Positions 44,880-52,144 are shown, counted from the stretch's first letter. The stretch is 64,000 nt of DNA from Acinetobacter sp. ANC 4862 (GCF_004336635.1 NZ_SJXH01000010.1:1-64000); one strand, 5' to 3'. The notes: generated by a model not told the origin, from the sequence alone. Translations and numbers: made by a program.

Positions 44880-45276
44880 AAGATGCCTTTAAATTTCTGA
44901 GCCATTTAGTTACCCGGCCCATGTTTATGTCGCCGGTTTCAAAGCGGATATACTGATATCCCATTTCTTCAGCATGGCCATACCTGTCAATACTCCAAGC
45001 CTTTGTAGCGAGACGACCTTTACGACCACCTGACCATGGACCACTAGCGATTTCAATCAACATTCGATACTCAATCAAATGGAAATCAAAACGCCAATGC
45101 TTGGTGCTTTTGAAGTGAAAATATTCTTCATACTTAATTTCCATGCGATCAAGGATTTCTTTAAGTCGATCGAAGGCTTCTAGGTATTTTTCACTTGGTT
45201 TAGGTAGTGATCTGGTACGTGGTTTTGTTTTAATTGGCGATTTATCTGTTAAGGCTTTGTATTTATCCAGTTCCAT
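44839..45276 (-). CDS. PD-(D/E)XK nuclease-like protein, possibly degenerate
   Basis: 145 residues from ATG 45276 (GGTGA upstream). The core KHWRFDFHLIEYRMLIEIAS, GPWSGGRKGR and the RYGHAEEMGYQYIRF end line up with the 136-residue nuclease encoded at 48148 (RKWRADFHLVEKRILVEVEG). Its catalytic ExE changes to EIA, losing the second acidic residue, so it may be inactive or use another residue. Both resemble VRR-NUC/DUF559-type phage endonucleases. Confidence 0.6.
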   Translation of the reverse strand: MELDKYKALTDKSPIKTKPRTRSLPKPSEKYLEAFDRLKEILDRMEIKYEEYFHFKSTKHWRFDFHLIEYRMLIEIASGPWSGGRKGRLATKAWSIDRYGHAEEMGYQYIRFETGDINMGRVTKWLRNLKASYGPVQTIPADRSD

Positions 45277-45290
45277 AACCATCACCCAAT

Positions 45291-45312
45291 AAAAAACCTC
45301 CCGGAGGAGGTT
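45291..45312 (-). terminator. Terminator-like hairpin
   Basis: AACCTCC-cgga-GGAGGTT perfect 7-bp stem with A-run on the left, just after the 45329 gene. Confidence 0.7.
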
Positions 45313-45328
45313 GCAATAAATTATCTTA

Positions 45329-45556
45329 CTACGGCACACAAAAACTTAACCAATCACTTTTCATTCCCTCTAAGGCTTTGGAATCTAACCTTTCGCATGA
45401 ATATAAGTAATAAGTAATATTTGAATCTTCAATTATATTGCGATAATGCTCGACAGCAGCAACCTCAATATTCTCAGGTTTATACCAGTCCGGCCAAAGC
45501 CTTTCATTAAACTGATACTCGCCATACTCATCTTTATTGGCAATCCAAACACCCAT
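45329..45556 (-). CDS. Hypothetical protein, 75 aa
   Basis: 75 residues, rich in aromatic and acidic residues (FNERLWPDWYKPENIEV, TYYLYSCERLDSK). The aaggatttggtgat region offers a ribosome-binding site. No known family. It stands alone between terminator-like hairpins, which argues for its own promoter. Confidence 0.5.
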   Translation of the reverse strand: MGVWIANKDEYGEYQFNERLWPDWYKPENIEVAAVEHYRNIIEDSNITYYLYSCERLDSKALEGMKSDWLSFCVP

Positions 45557-45651
45557 ATCACCAAATCCTTAATTATTAAAACCAAGTTCATGATATACCA
45601 ATAATTATACTACCTGCTCACATTAATAATATAGTTTCAAATCATCTAGCA

Positions 45652-45825
45652 TCAGGCATGCAGAATCGTACGTAAATTTTTAATACGTTCTTTAAGCCCA
45701 ATCATGATTTCATCAATCGCCATCAACTGGTGACGCTTTAAACCTGAACGACTTAAACTTTGATATATCGCAAGTTCATCACAACAGAACTGCAAATCTT
45801 TTTTAGCTTGTACACGATCTGTCAT
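45652..45825 (-). CDS. Small helical protein, 57 aa
   Basis: 57 residues from ATG 45825: MTDRVQAKKDLQFCCDELAI and a long basic helix (GLKRHQLMAIDEIMIGLKER). A longer frame to 45966 runs through two terminator hairpins and is rejected. Helical and charged, possibly a regulator or DNA-binding protein. Unknown family. Confidence 0.5.
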   Translation of the reverse strand: MTDRVQAKKDLQFCCDELAIYQSLSRSGLKRHQLMAIDEIMIGLKERIKNLRTILHA

Positions 45826-45847
45826 GGTCACCACTGATAAGAAAAGA

Positions 45848-45961
45848 AAAACCCCACCAATAATGCATATTGAGCGGGGTTTTATGTGCCGTAATACGTC
45901 CGGCAAGTTTGGATAATATATTAATAAAAAAAACCTGCTTAACTCTCCCAAGTTAAACAGG
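45848..45961 (-). terminator. Two terminators between the 57-aa gene and the DUF1660-like gene
   Basis: AAAACCCC/GGGGTTTT (45848-45855 with 45876-45883) and CCTGcTTAAC/GTTAAaCAGG (45934-45943 with 45952-45961) preceded by an A-run of eight. They lie downstream of the DUF1660-like gene on the minus strand and would end its transcript, together with the structured region behind it. Confidence 0.7.
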
Positions 45962-46080
45962 CTCATGTCATGCCTAAAAATCTATTTACTTGTTTTTATG
46001 TGCAAACATCCTAGCAGATGATTTGTGCATCTGAATGTAATTATTTGTTTAACATATCTAATATTTGGCTTAATAAATAA

Positions 46081-46194
46081 TCACTTAACTTCTTTTAGGC
46101 AATCCCGACACACTTTGATTTCTTCATCATCAGCCGTGTATTCAATTTCAGTCGCACCATGAAAGCCAAATAAACACATTAAGAAACGGAACAT
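46081..46194 (-). CDS. Tiny zinc-binding protein, DUF1660-like
   Basis: 37 residues: MFRFLMCLFGFHGATEIEY followed by an acidic turn and CRDCLKEVK. The Cys/His spacing (C-x4-H, then CxxC) matches DUF1660-type phage mini-proteins, which fold around a metal. GGAG lies six bases before the ATG, the best ribosome-binding site in this stretch. A terminator (46215-46243, GCCCAC/GTGGGC) immediately precedes it, so it may be a translated 3' part of the structured transcript or have its own promoter. Confidence 0.6.
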   Translation of the reverse strand: MFRFLMCLFGFHGATEIEYTADDEEIKVCRDCLKEVK

Positions 46195-46207
46195 GCTTTT
46201 CTCCATG

Positions 46208-47036
46208 CAAAAAAAAGCCCACTCAAGGAAAGATGATGTGGGCCTATAAACTAAGGACCTTAAAAGGTCATTCAGAAACTACAGCTAGTTTCTGTTTGCT
46301 ATTTTGTACACTAATCAAATAATTTTCAGTGGCATAATGTACCAAAAGAAAAAATAATGTTAATTGAATCAAACTATTAGGAAAACTTAATTAATGATTT
46401 ATTAAATATTAAAAAAGCTCACCATTCCGTTCATCTGCTCGATATGGTCCCTTCATTTGTGAAGGTACCGTCAGCAGGGTAAATGTCTTTTTATAATTTA
46501 ATTCCCGTGAATTATAGGGAATTAGAATCTGGGTGCCCCGATATTGCTTACACAAAAAACATTTCTCGGGGCATTAAAAATGCTCACATTTCTGTAAGCA
46601 TTTGTGGTAATTCTCGTCTTTCCGAGTGTCAATCGATTCGCTCAGTTAGATGATCTATAACCTCATCTAACCTAATGGAAAAATTACTCGATATTTGCTA
46701 TTCAATCAAACAGTTTATTTCGTAATTTTTTGATAAATATCACGTTTAATTCACAACTGATCTGATTTTGAATTGATCACCACAGAAGTCCTATGCTGTG
46801 GTCCATAGCTACTCCCTACTTTGATTGCCACTGAATAGGCACAGTACTAATCAATTTTCGGTTTCGTTGTCATTTTAAGGCGGGACATCACTCCCAATCA
46901 GATAATCACTTTCCTGCATATCCTATTCATGCTCGATGAACTGCATGGGTTGTATCCTCTTTCGTGGGATCTAAACGTGCTTGCTCAAACAGTCTTTATC
47001 TAATTAGCAAACTTTTGAAACTGGGCATGACTTTTC
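46208..47036 (-). ncRNA. Candidate large structured noncoding RNA upstream of terminase
   Basis: About 830 bases without a real gene, in a genome where genes otherwise overlap. Inverted repeats follow one another: GCCCAC/GTGGGC (46216-46243), GACCT/AGGTC (46255-46268), AGAAACTA/TAGTTTCT (46274-46293), CTGCT/AGCAG around GGT.CCTTCA/TGAAGG.ACC (46435-46477), AATTCCC/GGGAATT (46500-46523), TGCCCCGA/TCGGGGCA (46534-46573), AATGCTCAC/GTAAGCATT with U-run (46579-46602), GTTAGATGA/TCATCTAAC (46645-46671), CCACAG/CTGTGG (46780-46801), GGGA/TCCC (46882-46895). U-runs place it on the minus strand. A 10-codon peptide with AGGAG (46996-47028, MPSFKSLLIR) opens it. Position in a phage recalls ROOL/GOLLD-type RNAs; homology is unproven. 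Confidence 0.5.
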
Positions 47037-47050
47037 TCCTGGTATTAAAA

Positions 47051-47077
47051 AAGCCCACCTATTACTAAGTGAGCTTC
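47051..47077 (-). terminator. Terminator-like hairpin at the head of the structured region
   Basis: GCTCAC/GTGGGC (one G-U pair) with a six-base U-run on the minus strand, 15 bases before the AGGAG of the 10-codon peptide. Confidence 0.6.
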
Positions 47078-47161
47078 TTTCTAACCATTTGCGCTGAATT
47101 AGAACTATTGTTTAAAAACAATACACCTTTAATAACATGGTTACTGTTCAATAAGCAACAA

Positions 47162-47188
47162 AAAGCCCGATCAAATGACCGAGCTTTC
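47162..47188 (-). terminator. Terminator downstream of the 47206 gene
   Basis: GCTCGGTC-attt-GATCGGGC (8 pairs, two G-U) and a U-run on the minus strand, 18 bases after the stop. Confidence 0.75.
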
Positions 47189-47205
47189 TTTGATATATCA
47201 ATCTA

Positions 47206-47442
47206 TTATTTTGAACACTTCACTTCAAACTGGTATTCGTCTTGGGTAACTTTAATTTTAATATTTTTATATTTTCGTTTGTTTGGATCCATTGCTGAGC
47301 CTGCTACTTCTTCAAAAAAACTGCGATTATTCATTAGGTCGCCATATGCTTTATAACCTAACAAAATCTTTTCAGGTTTTTTGCCGTTAACTGCTAACTC
47401 ACTAAGAGTATCATCTAATTTCTTGACAGTTAGAATTGCCAT
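47206..47442 (-). CDS. Hypothetical phage protein, 78 aa
   Basis: 78 residues, charged, with a KILLGYKAYGDLMNNRSFFE segment and a KYKNIKIKVTQDEYQFEV end. The KILLGxKxYxDL pattern resembles small phage head-gene partners, but no family can be named. It is flanked by two terminators, and a third stands upstream at 47506-47530, so it is a single-gene unit. Confidence 0.5.
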   Translation of the reverse strand: MAILTVKKLDDTLSELAVNGKKPEKILLGYKAYGDLMNNRSFFEEVAGSAMDPNKRKYKNIKIKVTQDEYQFEVKCSK

Positions 47443-47505
47443 TTCTATTAAAGCTCAAAAGAAAAAAGTTATTATCCTTTATTTACATGAACAAACAATG
47501 TCAAA

Positions 47506-47530
47506 AAAGCCCACCTTTCGATGAGCTTTA
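47506..47530 (-). terminator. Terminator after the candidate late regulator
   Basis: AAAGCTCATC-gaaa-GGTGGGCTTT with U-run on the minus strand, about 70 bases after the stop of the 183-residue gene. It closes the early leftward operon. Confidence 0.7.
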
Positions 47531-47599
47531 ATATTTGGTCAAACCGTAATACGACCAGTATAGTAAAACTATACCTTAGTCTTCGCTAAAACGAAATAC

Positions 47600-48151
47600 C
47601 TATGCTCGCATTTCTTTGTAAGTATTTTTCTTATACAACTCAATAGCCTTGGATGCCTCATCAATAGCAGATTCAATAGCAAGTACCATTAGTTTCTCAT
47701 AACCCTTCCACGTCATACGATAGGTATCTACACCCATCTGATTACCACTAATGCCTGCATAAGCCAAACGACCCTTGGCAGTGTAGTTATCCTCTAAATC
47801 TGGATCTAAAGCAAAATCCATAACCATTCGTGCAATCTGCCATGCCAAGTGATACATAGCGATATGTTCAGGCTCACGTTTCTTGTCTTCTGTTGCATTG
47901 GCCAACATAATTTTAGCCAGGTGATTACGCACATACTCATAATCACTTTCCGACTTACCATCAAATACAATCAAAGCTGTCACTGATTTGGCTAATTGCG
48001 TATCCATTGAAGCAATAGCACCCAAACGATCTTCATAATTCAATGGCTTTTCCCCCGTACCACGAACACTCGGTTCATAATTGGCTGTCTTAGCGCTAAT
48101 GCCATGAGTCAACCATTCAAATTGTTCAAACTTATCCACTGCTGCATTCAT
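47600..48151 (-). CDS. Candidate late-gene regulator (antiterminator-like position)
   Basis: 183 residues. The C-terminal part (GRLAYAGISGNQMGVDTYRM, then TWKGYEKLMVLAIESAIDEA) suggests a DNA- or RNAP-binding helical domain. It is the last gene of the early leftward operon before the terminators and terminase, the place of lambda Q-like antiterminators; the numerous terminators in the late operon would call for one. No family motif proves this. ATGA overlap with the nuclease gene. Confidence 0.4.
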   Translation of the reverse strand: MNAAVDKFEQFEWLTHGISAKTANYEPSVRGTGEKPLNYEDRLGAIASMDTQLAKSVTALIVFDGKSESDYEYVRNHLAKIMLANATEDKKREPEHIAMYHLAWQIARMVMDFALDPDLEDNYTAKGRLAYAGISGNQMGVDTYRMTWKGYEKLMVLAIESAIDEASKAIELYKKNTYKEMRA

Positions 48152-48558
48152 CCCAAATCCCCTACCATCTTCTCAATCTGCTTTATCGCTAAACCTGACT
48201 TCACTTGCTCTGTACTAAACCGTATTACCTGATAACCCATCATTGTTGCTGAGTTATATTTTTCCATATCCCCAATGTATCCCTTACCCCTTGTATGCCT
48301 CCCACCACTCCAGATCCCACCTTCAACCTCAACCAAAATCCTCTTTTCTACCAGGTGGAAGTCAGCCCTCCATTTCCGTTTTGGGTGAAACTTAAATTCC
48401 TGCTCAAATTCGATTTTTAGCGCTTTAAGCTGAAGGCTCAGTATTGCCTCACCTTCACTAATAACCTTTTCACCTTTGACCTTCTTAGGTCGTTTAGTGG
48501 CAGTCTTTCGACCACCGCCATACTGTTCGCGATATTCAGTGAGCGAGATGCTGGTCAT
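48148..48558 (-). CDS. PD-(D/E)XK endonuclease-like protein
   Basis: 136 residues. KRKWRADFHLVEKRILVEVE is a classical D...ExE nuclease core, followed by GGIWSGGRHTRGKGYIGD and MMGYQVIRFSTEQVKSG, as in VRR-NUC/DUF559 phage endonucleases. Likely substrate: DNA junctions or nicks during replication or packaging. Related to the gene at 44839. Overlaps the next gene (ATGA). Confidence 0.75.
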   Translation of the reverse strand: MTSISLTEYREQYGGGRKTATKRPKKVKGEKVISEGEAILSLQLKALKIEFEQEFKFHPKRKWRADFHLVEKRILVEVEGGIWSGGRHTRGKGYIGDMEKYNSATMMGYQVIRFSTEQVKSGLAIKQIEKMVGDLG

Positions 48559-48767
48559 TAGTCACCTGCAACCAACTTGAACACTAGAACCACCACAATG
48601 ATTGAAATTGAGAATCCAATACCAAAAGAAAAACCTCGGTTCATCCACTCCATGACGGCAATATTGTTGAATCCACCAGTTGCCCACTTCCAAAAAAATT
48701 TGACTGCAAATAACAAGGCCATGCTAAGCAAAATGCAAATTAGAAAATCTTTGTTATTCACGCTCAC
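48558..48767 (-). CDS. Small membrane protein, 69 aa
   Basis: Two hydrophobic segments (about 10-27 and 46-65) around a charged loop with WKWATGGF. No signal peptide. It directly follows the 92-residue gene and overlaps the nuclease gene start. Could affect the host membrane or superinfecting phages; unassigned. Confidence 0.5.
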   Translation of the reverse strand: MSVNNKDFLICILLSMALLFAVKFFWKWATGGFNNIAVMEWMNRGFSFGIGFSISIIVVVLVFKLVAGD

Positions 48768-49032
48768 CTCGCAGGGCTTTTTCCAAAATCCTCACACCCA
48801 TATCAACGCCTTCCGACTGGCATATTTGAGCAGGGTCTTCATAGCCATCAATGTCCTTACTCAACATTAGAGAGAGTTGTTGCATTTCGAATAAAGCCCC
48901 ATCAATCCGCTTTTGCAGTTCATCAATCTTGGCTTGTTGGTGCTTCCATGCTTGTTGAGCGCAATACTCCTCTGATCCTAAAACAACGTCCGAAGCAACA
49001 TAGTCTTGCCAGTACTTTTGAAATTCACTCAT
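48754..49032 (-). CDS. Hypothetical early protein, 92 aa
   Basis: 92 residues, acidic, with a coiled-coil section (QQAKIDELQKRIDGALFEMQ) and a MGVRILEKALRGE end. Not a known family. Overlaps both neighbours, so it is cotranslated in the early leftward operon. Confidence 0.5.
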   Translation of the reverse strand: MSEFQKYWQDYVASDVVLGSEEYCAQQAWKHQQAKIDELQKRIDGALFEMQQLSLMLSKDIDGYEDPAQICQSEGVDMGVRILEKALRGERE

Positions 49033-49277
49033 CTCTCACTCACCTCAGTCAAAGGGCTAATGTGATTGCGGATGTCAGAGCATGTGTCTGTACGCTCATG
49101 GTCAGCAATTGCGGTGCGGAGGTCACTCAATAGATAACTTGAATGACCTGTCATGTTTGGAAATGAAATAATGTGATGATGATATTGGTCTCTGGTAATC
49201 CAATAATTAGCCCACTCAGGCGCCCCACCCACAATCGCCTTACACTTTTCCAATCCCAATTTTTCGATTAAGTTCAT
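49029..49277 (-). CDS. Hypothetical early protein, 82 aa
   Basis: 82 residues. APEWANYWITRDQYHHHIIS resembles small phage proteins of unknown function found near replication genes. ATGA overlap with the 92-residue gene downstream. No function assigned. Confidence 0.5.
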   Translation of the reverse strand: MNLIEKLGLEKCKAIVGGAPEWANYWITRDQYHHHIISFPNMTGHSSYLLSDLRTAIADHERTDTCSDIRNHISPLTEVSER

Positions 49278-49552
49278 GCTGCCACCCCAAATAATTGTTT
49301 TGCTTTTTCAGTAGCTTTAAGACTTACAGGTCTTTTGCTATTGGTTTCTAAATAACCCGCAGCAATCAACTGACGCACAAAAGTTCCACTGGCAGAACTG
49401 CTAATACCAATCCACCCTTGAACCTCTTTCATACTGGTTCGACCACGCTTATTGATGATGTTTTTCAACACAAGAATCATTCTTTCGCCATGCTTGACTG
49501 CATACTTGGAGTTAAAGCAATCCACGGTTTTGTTATCTAATGGGTGTTTCAT
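49274..49552 (-). CDS. Winged-helix-like early protein
   Basis: 92 residues with a helix-turn-helix or winged-helix pattern (MILVLKNIINKRGRTSMKEV, then SGTFVRQLIAAGYLETN). Probably binds DNA. It lies inside the early operon, overlapping both neighbours, and might regulate replication or transcription. Confidence 0.55.
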   Translation of the reverse strand: MKHPLDNKTVDCFNSKYAVKHGERMILVLKNIINKRGRTSMKEVQGWIGISSSASGTFVRQLIAAGYLETNSKRPVSLKATEKAKQLFGVAA

Positions 49553-49920
49553 GCGGCACCTCGCAAAGTTTTTTTAATCTCAGAAATGCAGTATCGAATT
49601 GCAAAAACTCGTTCCGATTTTCCGTTTTTCTTGTTTTGCTCTAATGCAAATTCAAGTTGATTAATTAAACTTTCAGAAGATGTTTTTAGCTTTCCATTTT
49701 CTTGCTTCGCCTCATAAAGCTCCTGAGCCAAACGATCCATTTCTAAAATAGCTTGTTCTCTGGTGAGCTCTTGATCTGCGAAACATTTTCCATCTGCATG
49801 ACAAAATCCATCTGCACCACAGTACGGATTACCACCTTTGCATCTCATTACAGCATCAGCCCACACATTATGATTTTTGCTTAATAAGTCATGCTCACAA
49901 GGAATTTTGATAGCCTTCAC
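49549..49920 (-). CDS. Cys-rich/coiled-coil early protein
   Basis: 123 residues. Cysteines cluster near residues 8-45 (VMRCKGGNPYCGADGFCHAD and so on), suggesting a zinc-binding knot, then a coiled coil (LAQELYEAKQENGKLKTSSE). No known family. Located just after the DnaC-like loader, so a replication partner is possible. Confidence 0.5.
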   Translation of the reverse strand: MKAIKIPCEHDLLSKNHNVWADAVMRCKGGNPYCGADGFCHADGKCFADQELTREQAILEMDRLAQELYEAKQENGKLKTSSESLINQLEFALEQNKKNGKSERVFAIRYCISEIKKTLRGAA

Positions 49921-50666
49921 ACCCCACCTCCTAAACGCTGATCACCCCAATTGCACTCAACTACTGTCAAGCCACCTTGCTGGAATCGCGACCAAAGACG
50001 GTCACCCAAATCCTTTTGAAGTTCAGCCAATGTAAAATTTGAAATCAGCATGGTTGGTTTCATTGCGTCATAACGTGCGTATAAAACCTTGTGAACAAGT
50101 TCCAGGCGCTTATCCCGGTCATGCAATCCGTACTCATCCAGAATCAATAAATCGTATTGAGTGAATTCATAGATCACCGATCTTTCACTTGCATCCTTGG
50201 TGTCCTTATCCCAAGCTCGCATGATTTTTTGGGCCATCTCTTCGCTTGTGATATAGCGAACGTACATGCCCTTGTTGAGCAATGTGCGAGCTGTAGCGCA
50301 ACTCAAATGGGTTTTCCCTACGCCAGTCTTACCAACCATGACAAAGTTGTTTTTAGCGCCAATCAGGATGTTTTTAGCGTATGAGATTGATTGATTAAGT
50401 GAGTTTTTCTGTCCTGCATGCTGAACGATGTAATTTTTAAAACCTGATTCAGCATGACGTTCTGGGAGCATGGCACCTGCAAAATGCTTTTCACGTACCA
50501 TCTGGTCGATTTCTTTCTGGCGGTTTTTGTTTTGAGATTCCACTAGATCTATAGCGCATTGCGGGCAAATCTGATTTGGACCTGCTTGAACCTTTGCCAT
50601 GTTGTGTTCAGCGCAAAATGCTTCAACCTTCTGAAATCCATCTGTGAGCAAAGCCATGGTATTCAT
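49917..50666 (-). CDS. DnaC-like replicative helicase loader
   Basis: 249 residues. An N-terminal CxxC/His cluster (AFCAEHNMAKVQ and ICPQCAIDL) binds zinc; the AAA+ core has Walker A VGKTGVGKTHL near residue 117, Walker B YDLLILDEYGL near 183 and a sensor/arginine-finger region GDRLWSRF near 230. It delivers the host DnaB helicase to the phage origin together with the O-like initiator encoded just upstream (ATGA overlap). Confidence 0.88.
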   Translation of the reverse strand: MNTMALLTDGFQKVEAFCAEHNMAKVQAGPNQICPQCAIDLVESQNKNRQKEIDQMVREKHFAGAMLPERHAESGFKNYIVQHAGQKNSLNQSISYAKNILIGAKNNFVMVGKTGVGKTHLSCATARTLLNKGMYVRYITSEEMAQKIMRAWDKDTKDASERSVIYEFTQYDLLILDEYGLHDRDKRLELVHKVLYARYDAMKPTMLISNFTLAELQKDLGDRLWSRFQQGGLTVVECNWGDQRLGGGV

Positions 50667-51541
50667 ACAAAATCCTCCGGTATCTCAACGGATGCTATCT
50701 CTCCTTGGAATTCGGGAATGTTGTTCCATGCATCGTTGACGTTCAGGTTGGGTTTTGTTTGAGCTTTTGGCTTGTAACCACGTTTGACCCATTTCACAAA
50801 GTTTGAGTACATCTGGTTTGAAGTAACCGAACCTGTTTTCAAACGTGGTTCGTAGTGAGCATTCACCTCAAGTAAAATTTGATTGACACATTCCTGAGTC
50901 ATTGCCATTTCACCTGATTGCTGCAACCAAGAATTCAAAGAATGGAGATCAGGTGTCCAGAGATTTAAAACTGCATCGACTGAATTTTCTTGGGCGATTT
51001 CCTCTTTAAAGTTTTCTTTAATATTTTCTTTAAATGTTTCTTTAATAGTGCCCCGTTCAACGGTACTGGTGTAGTCCCCTTTGGCGGTACTAGTCCCGTC
51101 CTGTTTCGTGGTACTAGTCCCATCACCTTTAGCGGTACTACCTTTTAACGGTACTAGTCCCTTTTCACGGTACTGGTCAGGAGTGAAGAAATATTCATTT
51201 AAACAACCGAGTTTTCGCTCAACTTTGATTAAACAAACTTCTTCCAAATCACGGATACAAGACATCACTGTGTCGCGTTTTTTAATGCCACAGTATTTTT
51301 GAAATTGAGTAATAGCGATGGGGTGAGATGCACGATCAAAACCAGATGTTTGACGTACTATGAACATAAGACATTTGAAGGCTTTATCATTCAACTGAGA
51401 CATGATTAAGTCATCAATTAAAGCATTAGGCGTTCTTGTGTAGCGCTCTTCCTTTTTCGACATACTTTGTCGCTCATTTCTTGGAAAATGAACCAAGTCG
51501 CCTTGCGACTCTGGTGGTTCATGTGCTAAATTTGATTTCAT
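50663..51541 (-). CDS. O-like replication initiator with internal origin
   Basis: About 292 residues from ATG 51541 (AAGGG seven bases upstream). The N-terminal winged helix (YTRTPNALIDDLIMSQLNDK, TSGFDRASHPIAITQFQKYC, CIRDLEEVCLIKVERKLG) binds origin iterons, as lambda O does. Residues around 130-160 (GTSTTKQDGTSTAKGDYTST) are the translated iterons, and a Lys/Glu/Asn-rich stretch (ETFKENIKENFKEEIA) is the translated AT-rich box. The C-terminal part should contact DnaC/DnaB. Confidence 0.82.
   Translation of the reverse strand: MKSNLAHEPPESQGDLVHFPRNERQSMSKKEERYTRTPNALIDDLIMSQLNDKAFKCLMFIVRQTSGFDRASHPIAITQFQKYCGIKKRDTVMSCIRDLEEVCLIKVERKLGCLNEYFFTPDQYREKGLVPLKGSTAKGDGTSTTKQDGTSTAKGDYTSTVERGTIKETFKENIKENFKEEIAQENSVDAVLNLWTPDLHSLNSWLQQSGEMAMTQECVNQILLEVNAHYEPRLKTGSVTSNQMYSNFVKWVKRGYKPKAQTKPNLNVNDAWNNIPEFQGEIASVEIPEDFV
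51001..51180 (-). other. Replication origin: six iterons plus AT-rich box
   Basis: Six copies of CGGTACTAGTCCC or close variants begin at 51061, 51085, 51109, 51133, 51149 and 51168, spaced 24, 24, 24, 16 and 19 bases. They adjoin a stretch of repeated TTTAAA/TTTTCTTTAA (about 51001-51052), a likely unwinding element. All lie inside the initiator gene, as in lambda ori. Confidence 0.8.
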
Positions 51542-51569
51542 ATTCATTCCCTTCATAGTTTGAATTGTT

Positions 51570-51598
51570 AAAAGCCTGACCTTGCCCGTCAGGCTTTT
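51570..51598 (-). terminator. Hairpin between CopG-like gene and O-like gene
   Basis: AAGCCTGAC-cttgccc-GTCAGGCTT, flanked by A- and T-runs, includes the stop codon of the 91-residue gene. Probably an early leaky terminator in the leftward operon. Confidence 0.65.
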
Positions 51599-51864
51599 TC
51601 TTTGCCTAAATTTGCGTTAATCCCTTCCGATCCCTCTGGAAAGCTCACCTCAGTAGATATATCCCGCACTAAAGCTCTCAATCCCAAGCGCTCAAAGGAT
51701 TTTGCTTGTAAATTAAGTACATGCCACTCACCTACGATTTCTTTTTCAAGGAGAAACGCTAGGTATTGAGCAAGGTCTTTACCCTTAATTTCAGCAAGTG
51801 TTTTAGCTCGCTCATGGATTTCCGGAGACAAACGAACATGTGTAGATTTCTTTTCAAGACTCAT
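51589..51864 (-). CDS. Ribbon-helix-helix-like early protein
   Basis: 91 residues. THVRLSPEIHERAKTLAEIKG and KDLAQYLAFLLEKEIV look like an RHH/CopG-type DNA-binding fold or a toxin-antitoxin antitoxin. It lies second in the cro operon; a CII-like role is possible but the fold does not match lambda CII. The start has a GGTG upstream. Confidence 0.55.
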   Translation of the reverse strand: MSLEKKSTHVRLSPEIHERAKTLAEIKGKDLAQYLAFLLEKEIVGEWHVLNLQAKSFERLGLRALVRDISTEVSFPEGSEGINANLGKEKA

Positions 51865-51872
51865 AAATTCAC

Positions 51873-52061
51873 CTATGCAGTTAAAGCCTGTAGATTGGCC
51901 TTAACCTTCCCTTTTGTTTTTAATTGCAATAAAGCTTGGGTTTCTAGGGATATACCCTTGCTTCGCCATTTACTAACAGCACCCTTGGTATATCCGACCT
52001 TCTGAGCGAGCTCAGAATCGGTTTTAACTCCGTAATGAAGTTTTAGCTCGTCTACAGTCAT
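51873..52061 (-). CDS. cro: Cro-like repressor
   Basis: 62 residues: a single helix-turn-helix (HYGVKTDSELAQKVGYTKGA with recognition helix VSKWRSKG), then a short basic tail. First gene of the leftward early operon, divergent from cI. AAGG lies six bases before the ATG, and one operator sits just upstream of it. Expected to bind the same operators and favour lytic growth. Confidence 0.8.
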   Translation of the reverse strand: MTVDELKLHYGVKTDSELAQKVGYTKGAVSKWRSKGISLETQALLQLKTKGKVKANLQALTA

Positions 52062-52062
52062 G

Positions 52063-52144
52063 GTTTACCTTTATAAACTAATAGTTTCCATTAGTAAACC
52101 ATAAGTTTATTCATATATCAAGGTGCTTGTTTACTATAGGAAAC
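52063..52144. promoter_or_regulatory. Cro/CI operator cluster (right-type control region)
   Basis: Three related 16-base palindromes, GTTTACCTTTATAAAC (52063-52078), GTTTCCATTAGTAAAC (52084-52099) and GTTTACTATAGGAAAC (52129-52144), lie between the divergent cro and cI genes. Half-sites GTTTMC and RTAAAC are shared, and the same motif recurs at 57111-57160. The promoters for both genes must overlap these sites. Confidence 0.8.

Noticed and set aside
45826..45966. A 104-residue reading of the 45652 gene
   Set aside because: Its N-terminal half overlaps two terminator hairpins, and the shorter ATG has better context.
47069..47356. Plus-strand frame of 95 codons across the structured region
   Set aside because: Antisense to the 47206 gene and through a terminator; no translation signals.
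51061..51180. CRISPR-like array, suggested by regularly spaced repeats
   Set aside because: Repeats are only 13 bases, in frame within a replication gene, without spacers of typical length; iterons explain them.
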